A stretch of DNA of 64,000 bases. It comes from a virus. The notes below the pieces were generated by a model, which searched no databases, was not told the DNA's origin, and was given only the letters and a program-made list of their open reading frames with translations. Positions 56,619 to 62,259 of the stretch are shown in pieces. The stretch is from positions 32,212-96,211 of IMG/VR virus record IMGVR_UViG_3300019776_000212. One strand, 5' to 3'. Each line of letters opens with the position of its first letter. The first letter of the stretch is position 1. The position numbers and the translations under genes are program-made.

Positions 56619-59207
56619 TTACAATACCCTATACATGAAGTTGAAGTAGTGGTCACGAGCAACAGAGCTTCCAGATTGGAACTCAATGATGGCCCTGTCG
56701 TTTGCAGTGTTGGCCATAATAGCTCCAGACTGGTTTGTATCTCCACAAGAAGATACTCCAGCCAAGTCACCAGTGGCTGCCAAGTTTGATGCGATTGGAA
56801 GTGACAACTCAATTCTGGTTGTTGTACCAGAGCTTGTTGGGTCAATATTGATCCTGCCGTTCACAGTCACCATACCATCAACCCTTGTGTACATGCACAG
56901 GAATGCCGTAGAAGCTGCTGTGTTTGTAGAGTTTGTCAAGGTTGGTGTATATGTCCCGCCAACCATTGTAGGTGCCGAGATTGTAATGTCGTTTGTATTC
57001 TGAGTGACTGTAATCAGCCCAGAACCAACAACAGACCTTATGGCTGCGTTACCAGATACGTTACCTTGGTAAACTTGAGCACCAGATCCAACGTTTGACA
57101 GCAACTTGACGTTGTAACCGTTTGTTGTCAGGTAAGTGCCTACTCTTGCATCTGTGTAATACAGATTTGTCAGTTCTGAGATGTTGCTTGTGTTCAGAAC
57201 GACGGCACCAGTAGATCCGTTTACAGACGTCACTGGAGGTGCAGGAACGTTGATTGTGATGTCATTTGTGTTCTGGGTAACTGCTGCTACGCCAGTACCA
57301 ATGATCGACCTAAGTGTGACAGCGCCAGATGAGTTTGTGGCATATACACTGGAACCAGCACCAACGCTTGCAACGCTCTTAACGTTGTAGCCTGTCGAGG
57401 TTAGGTAGTTGCTCACTCTCAAGTCTGTGTAGTAAAGGTTTGACCCTTCTGCTACGTTAGTGGTTGACAGTACAACTGCACCAGTTTGTCCATTGACGCT
57501 TGTAACAGATGCGGCAGGTACGTTAATGGTGATATCGTTTGCATTCTGTGTAACAGTGGCAGCCCCAGTCCCGATGATAGATCTGAAACTTGCGATACCG
57601 CCAACAGCACCTTGGAATACACCTCCACCAGTGCCTACGTTGTTAGCAGACCTGATTGTGTATCCGTTCGCTGCTAGGTACGATCCAACCCTTGCATCGG
57701 TGTAGTATAGGCTGCCGGACTCTGGGATGTTACCTGTGTTAAGGGATACAACCCCAGTGCCACCATTCACAGACTGTACGGGTGCGGCAGCAGACGCCTC
57801 AGCAGCAGTTGTATACTGAGGGTGAGGATCTACAGCAGCGTTGTGCTGTGTAATGCTTAGGTTGATTGCAGCTTGTTGGGCTGTAGACACTGGCTTGTTG
57901 ATGTCAGATGTGTTATCCGCGTTAGCAAGGCCAACATCAGCTTTCACAAGAGTTACGGCCCCAGTCTTACCAGCAACAGACGTGACTGGAATAGCAGAGG
58001 CTGTAATGTACCCAGAATCGTTTGTAAGCTCTGATGTTGACGAAGGGATGGTAGGCTTACCTGTAAGGTCTGCATACGCCCCAGAGGTCGCCACAGGGGC
58101 CAATCCTCCCACATCAGCTGCTGTCAACACAACCACACCAGTACGACCGGCTACACTAACAACACCATCCTTGATGGCAGACATAGATAGTCTGTTTGTC
58201 CCAGTTAGGCTTGTCAGTTTGTCTCTGATGTTAGCTGGCGTGTAATCACGGAGCATTACAACATCTTGGAACGTCCCAAGCTGATCAAGGCCACCAAAGT
58301 ATGCAACACCGTTTGAGTCACCTTTCAGTGCTACAACATCTGCTTCAATTTCAAATCTAACAGCCTGACCTGTTCTAAGGATCAGAGGTGTGTCATTGAA
58401 GTCGAATGTGTTGTCACCAACTGTCCAAGTTAGCCCGCCAACGCCAGTTTCCCAAGCCTCTTTTGTAGGAACATATTTCAGTGCAACATTGTTAGACACT
58501 TGAGTAATCTTGATTCTAACGTTGTGCATTGCTGCAAATGTTCGCATGAACAGTGAGTATGTTCTTGACGTGTTTTGGATTGTATAATCGAACACAAGTG
58601 GATTTGTAGACAGACTGCTTGTATCAACAGGTTGAGCTACAAACTGGAAAGCTTGAGCATCAGCCATGAATGCACTAGGCACCGATGAAGCAGCGTCACG
58701 AGGTGTGTAATAGTCCAGTACAGTGTATGGACGGTTATTCACCATGTTGTTTACTTGCAGGAATCCTGCTGCCTCAGACAGCAACAGAACATCCCCAAAC
58801 TTAACAGAACCTGATTCTACACCAAACCCCGGTGGGGCTAGCAAGCTTCCGTCATCCAGCACTCTCATACGAGATCCACCGAATGTACCGTCAAGTCTCT
58901 TGAATGGAAGTTGACCAACTGGCACGTCAACTAGGGATGCAACCTCTCCCGGCTCACCTTGCAGTACTGGGGTGTAATCAACCCAAACTCCACCAGAGTA
59001 TCCTTGGAATGTTGTGGCTCCAGTGTACACCAATCTAATCAGTAGGTTTGGGTTGCCTTGATAGGCTGCGAACACAGAAGGATTAGAAGTGAAATATGTG
59101 TCTCGGGCAAGCTCAGCCGCAGCCAAGTCTGCACCAGTGAATGTGTTCTGCTCTGGGCCAAGTCTTAGACCCCCAGAGTTGCTACCACCCGGCTTACTCC
59201 AAGTCAT
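56619..59207 (-). CDS. large repeat-containing fibre protein
   Basis: 862 residues. N-terminus resembles fibre attachment domains (NTFTGADLAAAELARDTYF; LVYTGATTFQGYSGGVW). Residues ~345-790 carry repeats: VAGRTGVVVLTAADV-like units, then three ~80-residue copies with SVNGxTGxVxLxTxN, LYYTDARVGxYL and IIGTGxxTVTQNxNDITI. The last ~100 residues are a separate tip. Probable long tail or head fibre. Confidence 0.82.
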   Translation of the reverse strand: MTWSKPGGSNSGGLRLGPEQNTFTGADLAAAELARDTYFTSNPSVFAAYQGNPNLLIRLVYTGATTFQGYSGGVWVDYTPVLQGEPGEVASLVDVPVGQLPFKRLDGTFGGSRMRVLDDGSLLAPPGFGVESGSVKFGDVLLLSEAAGFLQVNNMVNNRPYTVLDYYTPRDAASSVPSAFMADAQAFQFVAQPVDTSSLSTNPLVFDYTIQNTSRTYSLFMRTFAAMHNVRIKITQVSNNVALKYVPTKEAWETGVGGLTWTVGDNTFDFNDTPLILRTGQAVRFEIEADVVALKGDSNGVAYFGGLDQLGTFQDVVMLRDYTPANIRDKLTSLTGTNRLSMSAIKDGVVSVAGRTGVVVLTAADVGGLAPVATSGAYADLTGKPTIPSSTSELTNDSGYITASAIPVTSVAGKTGAVTLVKADVGLANADNTSDINKPVSTAQQAAINLSITQHNAAVDPHPQYTTAAEASAAAPVQSVNGGTGVVSLNTGNIPESGSLYYTDARVGSYLAANGYTIRSANNVGTGGGVFQGAVGGIASFRSIIGTGAATVTQNANDITINVPAASVTSVNGQTGAVVLSTTNVAEGSNLYYTDLRVSNYLTSTGYNVKSVASVGAGSSVYATNSSGAVTLRSIIGTGVAAVTQNTNDITINVPAPPVTSVNGSTGAVVLNTSNISELTNLYYTDARVGTYLTTNGYNVKLLSNVGSGAQVYQGNVSGNAAIRSVVGSGLITVTQNTNDITISAPTMVGGTYTPTLTNSTNTAASTAFLCMYTRVDGMVTVNGRINIDPTSSGTTTRIELSLPIASNLAATGDLAGVSSCGDTNQSGAIMANTANDRAIIEFQSGSSVARDHYFNFMYRVL

Positions 59208-59470
59208 TATGAAATCACCTCTACTGCGATACGACCAACACCTTTAGCCCACAACCCTGAGATTGTGCCAGTGAGTTCGATGAATTCATTAGGGATCAAC
59301 CAGAATCCATTCAGAGATCCGCTTGAAGGCTGCGTAGCAATGTTTTGTAGATAGACAACATTGCTTGATTTATTTTGCACAGTAACTGCTGTACCCACTA
59401 CGATGCCTGTTGCAGCGTATACGTTTTGGTATGCAGTGCCTGTCAGGGTAACATCTGGAATTGTCGCCAT
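59207..59470 (-). CDS. small virion-type protein, 87 aa
   Basis: From ATG 59470-59468 (MATIPDVTLTGTAYQNVYAA), with GAGGG upstream. Beta-rich with SSNVVYLQNIATQPSSGS. Similar small proteins stand next to fibre genes in other phages, often as fibre adaptor or head decoration; function is not proven. TGA/ATG overlap with the 862-residue fibre. Confidence 0.65.
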   Translation of the reverse strand: MATIPDVTLTGTAYQNVYAATGIVVGTAVTVQNKSSNVVYLQNIATQPSSGSLNGFWLIPNEFIELTGTISGLWAKGVGRIAVEVIS

Positions 59471-59495
59471 GTTAAAATTCCCTCTAAGATTGAAC

Positions 59496-59528
59496 GACAA
59501 AACCCCCAGCTCCTAAGAACCGGGGGTT
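59496..59528 (-). terminator. terminator of the tRNA array
   Basis: AACCCCC ... GGGGGTT stem with TTGTCG after it on the minus strand, between the last tRNA-side hairpins and the gene at 59470. Confidence 0.75.
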
Positions 59529-59579
59529 GATTGCAGGCTTATTCAGCCTTGTTTGACAACGAAGCAACGCGTTGTATTT

Positions 59580-59614
59580 TGGTGTCCTAGGAACGGTGCC
59601 GTTGTCTTCGGACA
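59580..59614 (-). other. CCA-ended mini-hairpin
   Basis: 35-nt minus-strand RNA: outer TGTCC / GGACA, inner AACGG / CCGTT, and 3' CCA directly after the outer stem. It stands in line with tRNAs and has the same T-rich spacer. tRNA-like only by its CCA tail and position. Confidence 0.4.
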
Positions 59615-59618
59615 TATT

Positions 59619-59694
59619 TGGTGCACGCTCTTGGTAACGATCCAAGTCCTACGGCTTTTCAAACCGTCGCTTCTACCTAGTTAGCTTAACATGC
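59619..59694 (-). tRNA. tRNA-Phe (GAA)
   Basis: Acceptor GCATGTT / AGCGTGC with G-T pairs, discriminator A, encoded CCA. Anticodon stem ACGGT / GCCGT, loop TTGAAAA, anticodon GAA. T-arm CTTGG-ATCGTTA-CCAAG: positions 54 and 58 are A and T instead of T and A (a swapped pair), also seen in tRNA-Ile at 61446. Confidence 0.8.
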
Positions 59695-59700
59695 ATTGTT

Positions 59701-59775
59701 TGGTGCGGGTGGAGAGAATCGAACTCTCATCCTCTGGGTGGAAGCCAGACATAATAGCCGTTATACGACACACGC
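59701..59775 (-). tRNA. tRNA-Gly (TCC)
   Basis: Acceptor GCGTGTG / CACCCGC with one mismatch, discriminator A, encoded CCA; anticodon arm TCTGG-CTTCCAC-CCAGA; T-arm GAGAG-TTCGATT-CTCTC. Confidence 0.85.
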
Positions 59776-59781
59776 ATTGTT

Positions 59782-59856
59782 TGGAGCACCTTGCTGGAAT
59801 CGAACCAGCCTACGTGGGTTTGCAATCCACGACCTAAGCCACTCGGACAAAGGCGC
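59782..59856 (-). tRNA. tRNA-Cys (GCA)
   Basis: Acceptor GCGCCTT / AAGGTGC, discriminator T, encoded CCA; anticodon loop TTGCAAA; T-arm GCTGG-TTCGATT-CCAGC. Confidence 0.85.
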
Positions 59857-59866
59857 ATTGTTAGTA

Positions 59867-59940
59867 TTGAGAGGTAGCTTGCTCTGATCAGATTTCGCTA
59901 CAAACTTTCACCAGCCTAGCATCACATGGCCGATCCTCAA
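59867..59940 (-). other. tRNA-like element without canonical loops
   Basis: 74 nt on the minus strand. Ends TTGAG / CTCAA pair as part of an acceptor-like stem; an arm GTAGC / GCTAC with an 18-nt loop (containing TCTGATCAGA) stands next to it; a further stem CGGCC / GGCTG near the 5' side. No encoded CCA and no TPsiC loop. The 18-nt loop parallels the element at 61630. Confidence 0.35.
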
Positions 59941-59942
59941 AT

Positions 59943-60015
59943 TGGGGTGACAGCGGGTTTCGATCCCTACCTGAGAGGTTCACAGCCTCTCGTGCTCCCA
60001 TTACACTACAGCCAC
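59943..60015 (-). tRNA. tRNA-His (GTG)
   Basis: Anticodon arm AGAGG-CTGTGAA-CCTCT, anticodon GTG; acceptor GTGGCTG / CTGTCAC with one T-T mismatch; encoded CCA; discriminator C as usual for His. T-arm sequence GGGATCGAAACCC. Confidence 0.82.
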
Positions 60016-60025
60016 CATTGATACT

Positions 60026-60076
60026 TGGTACAGGGACTCCAGTGGTGCTCATAACCTGCTGGCGCCTTGTTCCTGC
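60026..60076 (-). other. 51-nt CCA-ended tRNA-like element
   Basis: Minus strand: acceptor-like GCAGGAA / TCCCTGT (one mismatch, one wobble), discriminator A, encoded CCA; next to it CCAG / CTGG closing a 16-nt loop. Too short for a cloverleaf. Sits between tRNA-His and tRNA-Pro. Confidence 0.35.
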
Positions 60077-60086
60077 CCATTTTAAT

Positions 60087-60160
60087 TGGTCACCCCGCGT
60101 GGAGTCGAACCACGGCCACCTCGTTCCAAACAAGGTACGCTACCGTAACGCTTCGGGGAG
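60087..60160 (-). tRNA. tRNA-Pro (TGG)
   Basis: Anticodon arm CCTTG-TTTGGAA-CGAGG; acceptor CTCCCCG / CGGGGTG with a mismatch at pair 2; T-arm CGTGG-TTCGACT-CCACG; encoded CCA. Confidence 0.83.
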
Positions 60161-60165
60161 ATGAT

Positions 60166-60255
60166 TGGTGCGTCATGGTCGGAATCGAACCACGCAGTCG
60201 AAGGACACCGAGTTTACAGCCCGGCGGGAATCCCAGTTCCCATAAATCACGACGC
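60166..60255 (-). tRNA. tRNA-Tyr (GTA)
   Basis: 90 nt with a long variable arm as expected for Tyr; anticodon arm CCGGG-CTGTAAA-CTCGG; acceptor GCGTCGT / ATGACGC; encoded CCA. Confidence 0.88.
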
Positions 60256-60260
60256 ATAAT

Positions 60261-60335
60261 TGGCTCCAGAGTGTGGGATCGAACCACAGACCAACCGGGT
60301 AACAACCGGACGCTCTACCGCTGAGCTACACTGGA
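60261..60335 (-). tRNA. tRNA-Asn (GTT)
   Basis: Acceptor TCCAGTG / CTCTGGA (one mismatch), anticodon loop TTGTTAC, T-arm TGTGG-TTCGATC-CCACA, encoded CCA. Its 5' end overlaps the last codons of the gene at 60326-60853 by 10 nt. Confidence 0.85.
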
Positions 60336-60853
60336 ATTTTACTAATTTCTCTGATGAACTCATCTTTGAAGTGGATTGGAACCCACTCACCACTTTCATC
60401 AGATACTGAGAACTTTTCGAGAAGAAGCTTTTCGGCTTGCCTTCTGTCGAGTGTAAACTCGTAATGAGTTACACTGTATGCTCTATATGGATCATATGTT
60501 TGGAACTGAGACAGCCTCTTTGCAAGGTCTGTAGTCATTCCAATCTTACAATGGTCTGGGAATGCGGGGTTCTCTATAAGATAGACAACTCCAGCTGGTA
60601 TCTCTGTAAGCTTCGCACCAAGATACACGTTATGTTTTATGAGGGTCCTACCTGCTAGCTTCCTAGCAAGTCGTTTGTCAGACGATCTCATCCTACCGTT
60701 ACCAGCTGTAAACAGCTCTCCGTAGGTTTGTACATAATCGGAGAGAATTTCCTCCGTTATCGTGTATGTTGTGTCTGGGATTTTACCAGACTTGTGAAGC
60801 GAATCAAGGACTTTTAACTCCTTGTTAGAGAAACCTTCCACAGAACCTCCCAT
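60326..60853 (-). CDS. T5orf172/GIY-YIG-type endonuclease
   Basis: 175 residues. GVVYLIENPAFPDHCKIGMT plus TDLAKRLSQFQTYDPY and RRQAEKLLLEKF match the T5orf172 (GIY-YIG superfamily) pattern. N-terminal half is a basic, perhaps DNA-binding, domain. Inserted in the tRNA array and ending inside tRNA-Asn: consistent with a mobile homing endonuclease. Confidence 0.78.
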   Translation of the reverse strand: MGGSVEGFSNKELKVLDSLHKSGKIPDTTYTITEEILSDYVQTYGELFTAGNGRMRSSDKRLARKLAGRTLIKHNVYLGAKLTEIPAGVVYLIENPAFPDHCKIGMTTDLAKRLSQFQTYDPYRAYSVTHYEFTLDRRQAEKLLLEKFSVSDESGEWVPIHFKDEFIREISKIPV

Positions 60854-60917
60854 GTAAGTTTGATTAAATTTAAGGCCCGTTACTTTTTGACTGCTCCACG
60901 GGGCCGGGACCAGAGAT

Positions 60918-60934
60918 GCTGGATCACCTCCTTA
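60918..60934 (+). other. 17-nt match to the 3' end of 16S rRNA
   Basis: Plus strand GCTGGATCACCTCCTTA is identical to the 3' end of many gammaproteobacterial 16S rRNAs, including the anti-Shine-Dalgarno. On the minus strand, which is the transcribed one here, it reads as an extended Shine-Dalgarno overlapping the -10 of the promoter at 60931-60958. Neighbouring bases do not match 16S. Confidence 0.6.
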
Positions 60935-60958
60935 TATTGTGTGCACGCACACTATCAA
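60931..60958 (-). promoter_or_regulatory. promoter with palindromic spacer
   Basis: Minus strand: -35 TTGATA (60958-60953), 16 bp, -10 TATAAG (60936-60931). The spacer is the palindrome GTGTGCGTGCACAC (60939-60952). Would drive 60326-60853 and the tRNAs below it. Confidence 0.5.
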
Positions 60959-61009
60959 GTTGGCTTACAATCTCACGATTGTGTTCTACAGCTTCTGTAA
61001 TGCACAGTT

Positions 61010-61085
61010 GTGGCGGACATCAGGGATGTATGGCCAATGTCGTGCATGTTTGATTTGAACGTGAGGCATGCTTGCTGGGATGTCC
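61010..61085. ncRNA. possible structured RNA between tRNAs
   Basis: Closing stem GGACATC / GGATGTCC-like around 61015 and 61080, with an inner GTGCATG / GCATGC-like stem. The 61.0-61.1 kb stretch has no ORF and no tRNA. Strand uncertain; probably within the minus-strand tRNA transcript. Confidence 0.3.
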
Positions 61086-61129
61086 ACTTAAGGAGGTCTG
61101 GGCTCTGATGCAGCACGTTCAAATTTGTA

Positions 61130-61201
61130 TTTGAATGGTTGGACTCGAACCAACGCACACCACTCCTGCGTGGCAGCTCTTCCGACTGAGCTTACATTCA
61201 A
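61130..61201 (-). tRNA. tRNA with abnormal anticodon loop, identity undetermined
   Basis: Acceptor TTGAATG / CATTCAA perfect; D-arm GCTC / GAGC; T-arm GTTGG-TTCGAGT-CCAAC canonical. The anticodon region GCCACGCAGGAGTGGTG pairs only as a 6-bp stem with a 6-nt loop or a 5-bp stem with an 8-nt loop, and has no U at position 33. The 3' end reads A-TAC, so CCA is not encoded, unlike the neighbours. Confidence 0.55.
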
Positions 61202-61204
61202 ATT

Positions 61205-61286
61205 TGGTAGCGAGACCGTGAGTCGAACACGTAGGCATCCGGTTATGAGCCGGGTGACAGTACCCTCCAGTCTTAGCCATCTCGCT
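61205..61286 (-). tRNA. tRNA with CAT anticodon (Met or lysidine-modified Ile)
   Basis: Acceptor AGCGAGA / TCTCGCT, anticodon loop CTCATAA, T-arm CGTG-TTCGACT-CACG, encoded CCA. The first acceptor pair is A-T, so it is not a standard initiator; elongator Met or Ile cannot be separated by eye. Confidence 0.82.
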
Positions 61287-61292
61287 ATTGTT

Positions 61293-61368
61293 TGGCACAG
61301 AGAGCAGGGGTCGAACCCGCCTAAGCTTCCTTCGTAGGGAAGTGCCTATCCAATCGAGCCATCTCTGT
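61293..61368 (-). tRNA. tRNA-Arg (ACG)
   Basis: Acceptor ACAGAGA / TCTCTGT, anticodon arm CTTCC-CTACGAA-GGAAG, discriminator G, encoded CCA. A34 would need TadA deamination to inosine. Confidence 0.88.
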
Positions 61369-61374
61369 ATTGTT

Positions 61375-61439
61375 TGGCGCCCTATCGTGCCCTTAGTGAA
61401 CACCTATGACGGTGTTCTGGGGCCCAGCACGAATCAGGC
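61375..61439 (-). other. 65-nt CCA-ended tRNA-like element
   Basis: Minus strand: acceptor-like GCCTGAT / ATAGGGC continued by CGTGC / GCACG (a near-continuous 12-bp helix), an inner hairpin GAACACC-GTCATA-GGTGTTC, discriminator G and encoded CCA. The hairpin loop holds T-CAT-A, as in a Met/Ile anticodon. No D-arm or T-arm. Between tRNA-Arg and tRNA-Ile. Confidence 0.45.
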
Positions 61440-61445
61440 ATAAAT

Positions 61446-61519
61446 TGGTTGCCAGAGTTGGGAACGATCCAACTTCTCTCGCTTATCAGGCGAATGTAAT
61501 ACCTTTATACTATCCGGCA
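61446..61519 (-). tRNA. tRNA-Ile (GAT)
   Basis: Acceptor TGCCGGA / TCTGGCA, anticodon arm TTCGC-CTGATAA-GCGAG, encoded CCA. T-arm GTTGG-ATCGTTC-CCAAC has A54 and T58 in place of T54 and A58, as in tRNA-Phe at 59619. Confidence 0.82.
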
Positions 61520-61540
61520 GTTGTTTGGATTAACTAAAGT

Positions 61541-61620
61541 TGGTGGAGGTACCGTAGATTCGAACTCGGCTGATATTCACATTGCAAATGTGATGGCCAC
61601 TCCTAGCAGCCCCTACCCCC
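61541..61620 (-). tRNA. tRNA-Ala (TGC)
   Basis: Acceptor GGGGGTA / TACCTCC, anticodon arm TCACA-TTTGCAA-TGTGA, encoded CCA. T-loop TTCGAAT is normal, but the T-stem 3' strand reads CTACGG where CTCGG would pair with CCGAG, that is, one bulged A. Confidence 0.78.
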
Positions 61621-61629
61621 ATGAAATTG

Positions 61630-61692
61630 TGCTTGGTGTGTCTCACTGAGGCAAGCCCCAAAGACATCAGGAATCCGCGTCAGCCCCAAGCA
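61630..61692 (-). other. 63-nt element closed by a perfect 7-bp stem
   Basis: Minus strand: TGCTTGG / CCAAGCA acceptor-like stem; an arm TGTCT / AGACA with an 18-nt loop (inner GGGG / CCTC) next to it; 19 nt on the 5' side. No CCA, no TPsiC. Same plan as 59867 and 63794. Confidence 0.35.
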
Positions 61693-61752
61693 GCTAACCC
61701 TGTCAATTTGCCCGGCGACTACTACAGTAGTCCAGCCTGTCGGCCTGTTGCT

Positions 61753-61826
61753 TTGACGTATCAGGTTGCTAGATCTGATATCTCCTCCAGCACCCCCGGA
61801 GAGCTTTGCCTTTAAGCTAACGTCAA
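61753..61826 (-). other. cloverleaf RNA with all four tRNA stems but altered loops
   Basis: 74 nt, minus strand: acceptor TTGACGT / ACGTCAA (7 of 7), T8-A9, D-arm GCTT-AAAGGCA-AAGC, anticodon-type arm CTCCG-GGGGTGC-TGGAG, 5-nt variable, T-type stem ATCAG / CTGAT. The anticodon loop has G at position 33 (triplet GGT); the T-loop is 10 nt (ATCTAGCAAC) without TTCRA. No CCA follows (AGCA). Confidence 0.5.
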
Positions 61827-61890
61827 CTAATGGGGCGTCTACCCCGTTCGATCAATAAGCCAGCAATAGGCATGATCCGACATTTGAAAT

Positions 61891-61964
61891 TGGTGCTCCA
61901 TCACAGAATCGAACTGCGTTCACGGCGTTACAAAGGCCGGGTAATACCAATATACGAAAAGAGC
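61891..61964 (-). tRNA. tRNA-Thr (TGT)
   Basis: Anticodon loop TTTGTAA, stem CGGCC / CGCCG with one mismatch; acceptor GCTCTTT / ATGGAGC; T-arm normal (TTCGATT), encoded CCA. Confidence 0.82.
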
Positions 61965-61965
61965 A

Positions 61966-62005
61966 TGGCTGGCCTGTATTTAAAGTCGTCAGGCTCCCCG
62001 CGACT
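61966..62005 (-). other. 40-nt H-type pseudoknot ending in CCA
   Basis: Minus strand reads AGTCG-CGGGGA-GCCTG-A-CGACT-TTAAATA-CAGGC-CAG-CCA. AGTCG pairs CGACT and GCCTG pairs CAGGC in interleaved order, the definition of an H-type pseudoknot, both stems 5 of 5. It fills the gap between tRNA-Asp and tRNA-Thr with 1-3 nt to spare on each side. Confidence 0.5.
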
Positions 62006-62008
62006 ATT

Positions 62009-62084
62009 TGGCGAGTAATACGGGAGTCGAACCCGCAGCGACCACATAGACAGTGTGGCTTCCTTCCCAGAGGAATCATTACCC
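62009..62084 (-). tRNA. tRNA-Asp (GTC)
   Basis: Acceptor GGGTAAT / ATTACTC, anticodon arm CCACA-CTGTCTA-TGTGG, T-arm CGGG-TTCGACT-CCCG, discriminator G, encoded CCA. Confidence 0.88.
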
Positions 62085-62090
62085 ATTATT

Positions 62091-62166
62091 TGGTACAGTA
62101 TGTCGGATTCGAACCGACGTCTTCCTGATTGAAAGTCAGGCATCCTAACCGCTAGACGAATACTGT
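62091..62166 (-). tRNA. tRNA-Glu (TTC)
   Basis: Acceptor ACAGTAT / ATACTGT perfect, anticodon arm CCTGA-CTTTCAA-TCAGG, T-arm GTCGG-TTCGAAT-CCGAC, encoded CCA. Confidence 0.9.
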
Positions 62167-62174
62167 ATTGTTAG

Positions 62175-62251
62175 TGGTAGGGGCGGAGAGATTCGAACTC
62201 TCACTTTACTGATTCTAAGCCAGTCACCTCTCCCAGTTGGGCTACGCCCCC
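62175..62251 (-). tRNA. tRNA with TAG anticodon (nominal Leu), short variable arm
   Basis: Acceptor GGGGGCG / CGCCCCT, anticodon arm ACTGG-CTTAGAA-TCAGT, T-arm GAGAG-TTCGAAT-CTCTC, encoded CCA. The anticodon reads CUA (Leu), but the long variable arm of Leu tRNAs is missing, so its charging identity is uncertain. Confidence 0.8.
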
Positions 62252-62259
62252 ACTATTTG

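Noticed and set aside
60016-60060. plus-strand CTCATAA resembling a Met anticodon arm
   Set aside because: No acceptor, D or T arms can be drawn on the plus strand around it; the minus-strand CCA-ended element explains the segment better.
30024-60853. CRISPR array or restriction-modification genes
   Set aside because: No regularly spaced direct repeats of CRISPR size and no methylase motifs seen anywhere in the window.
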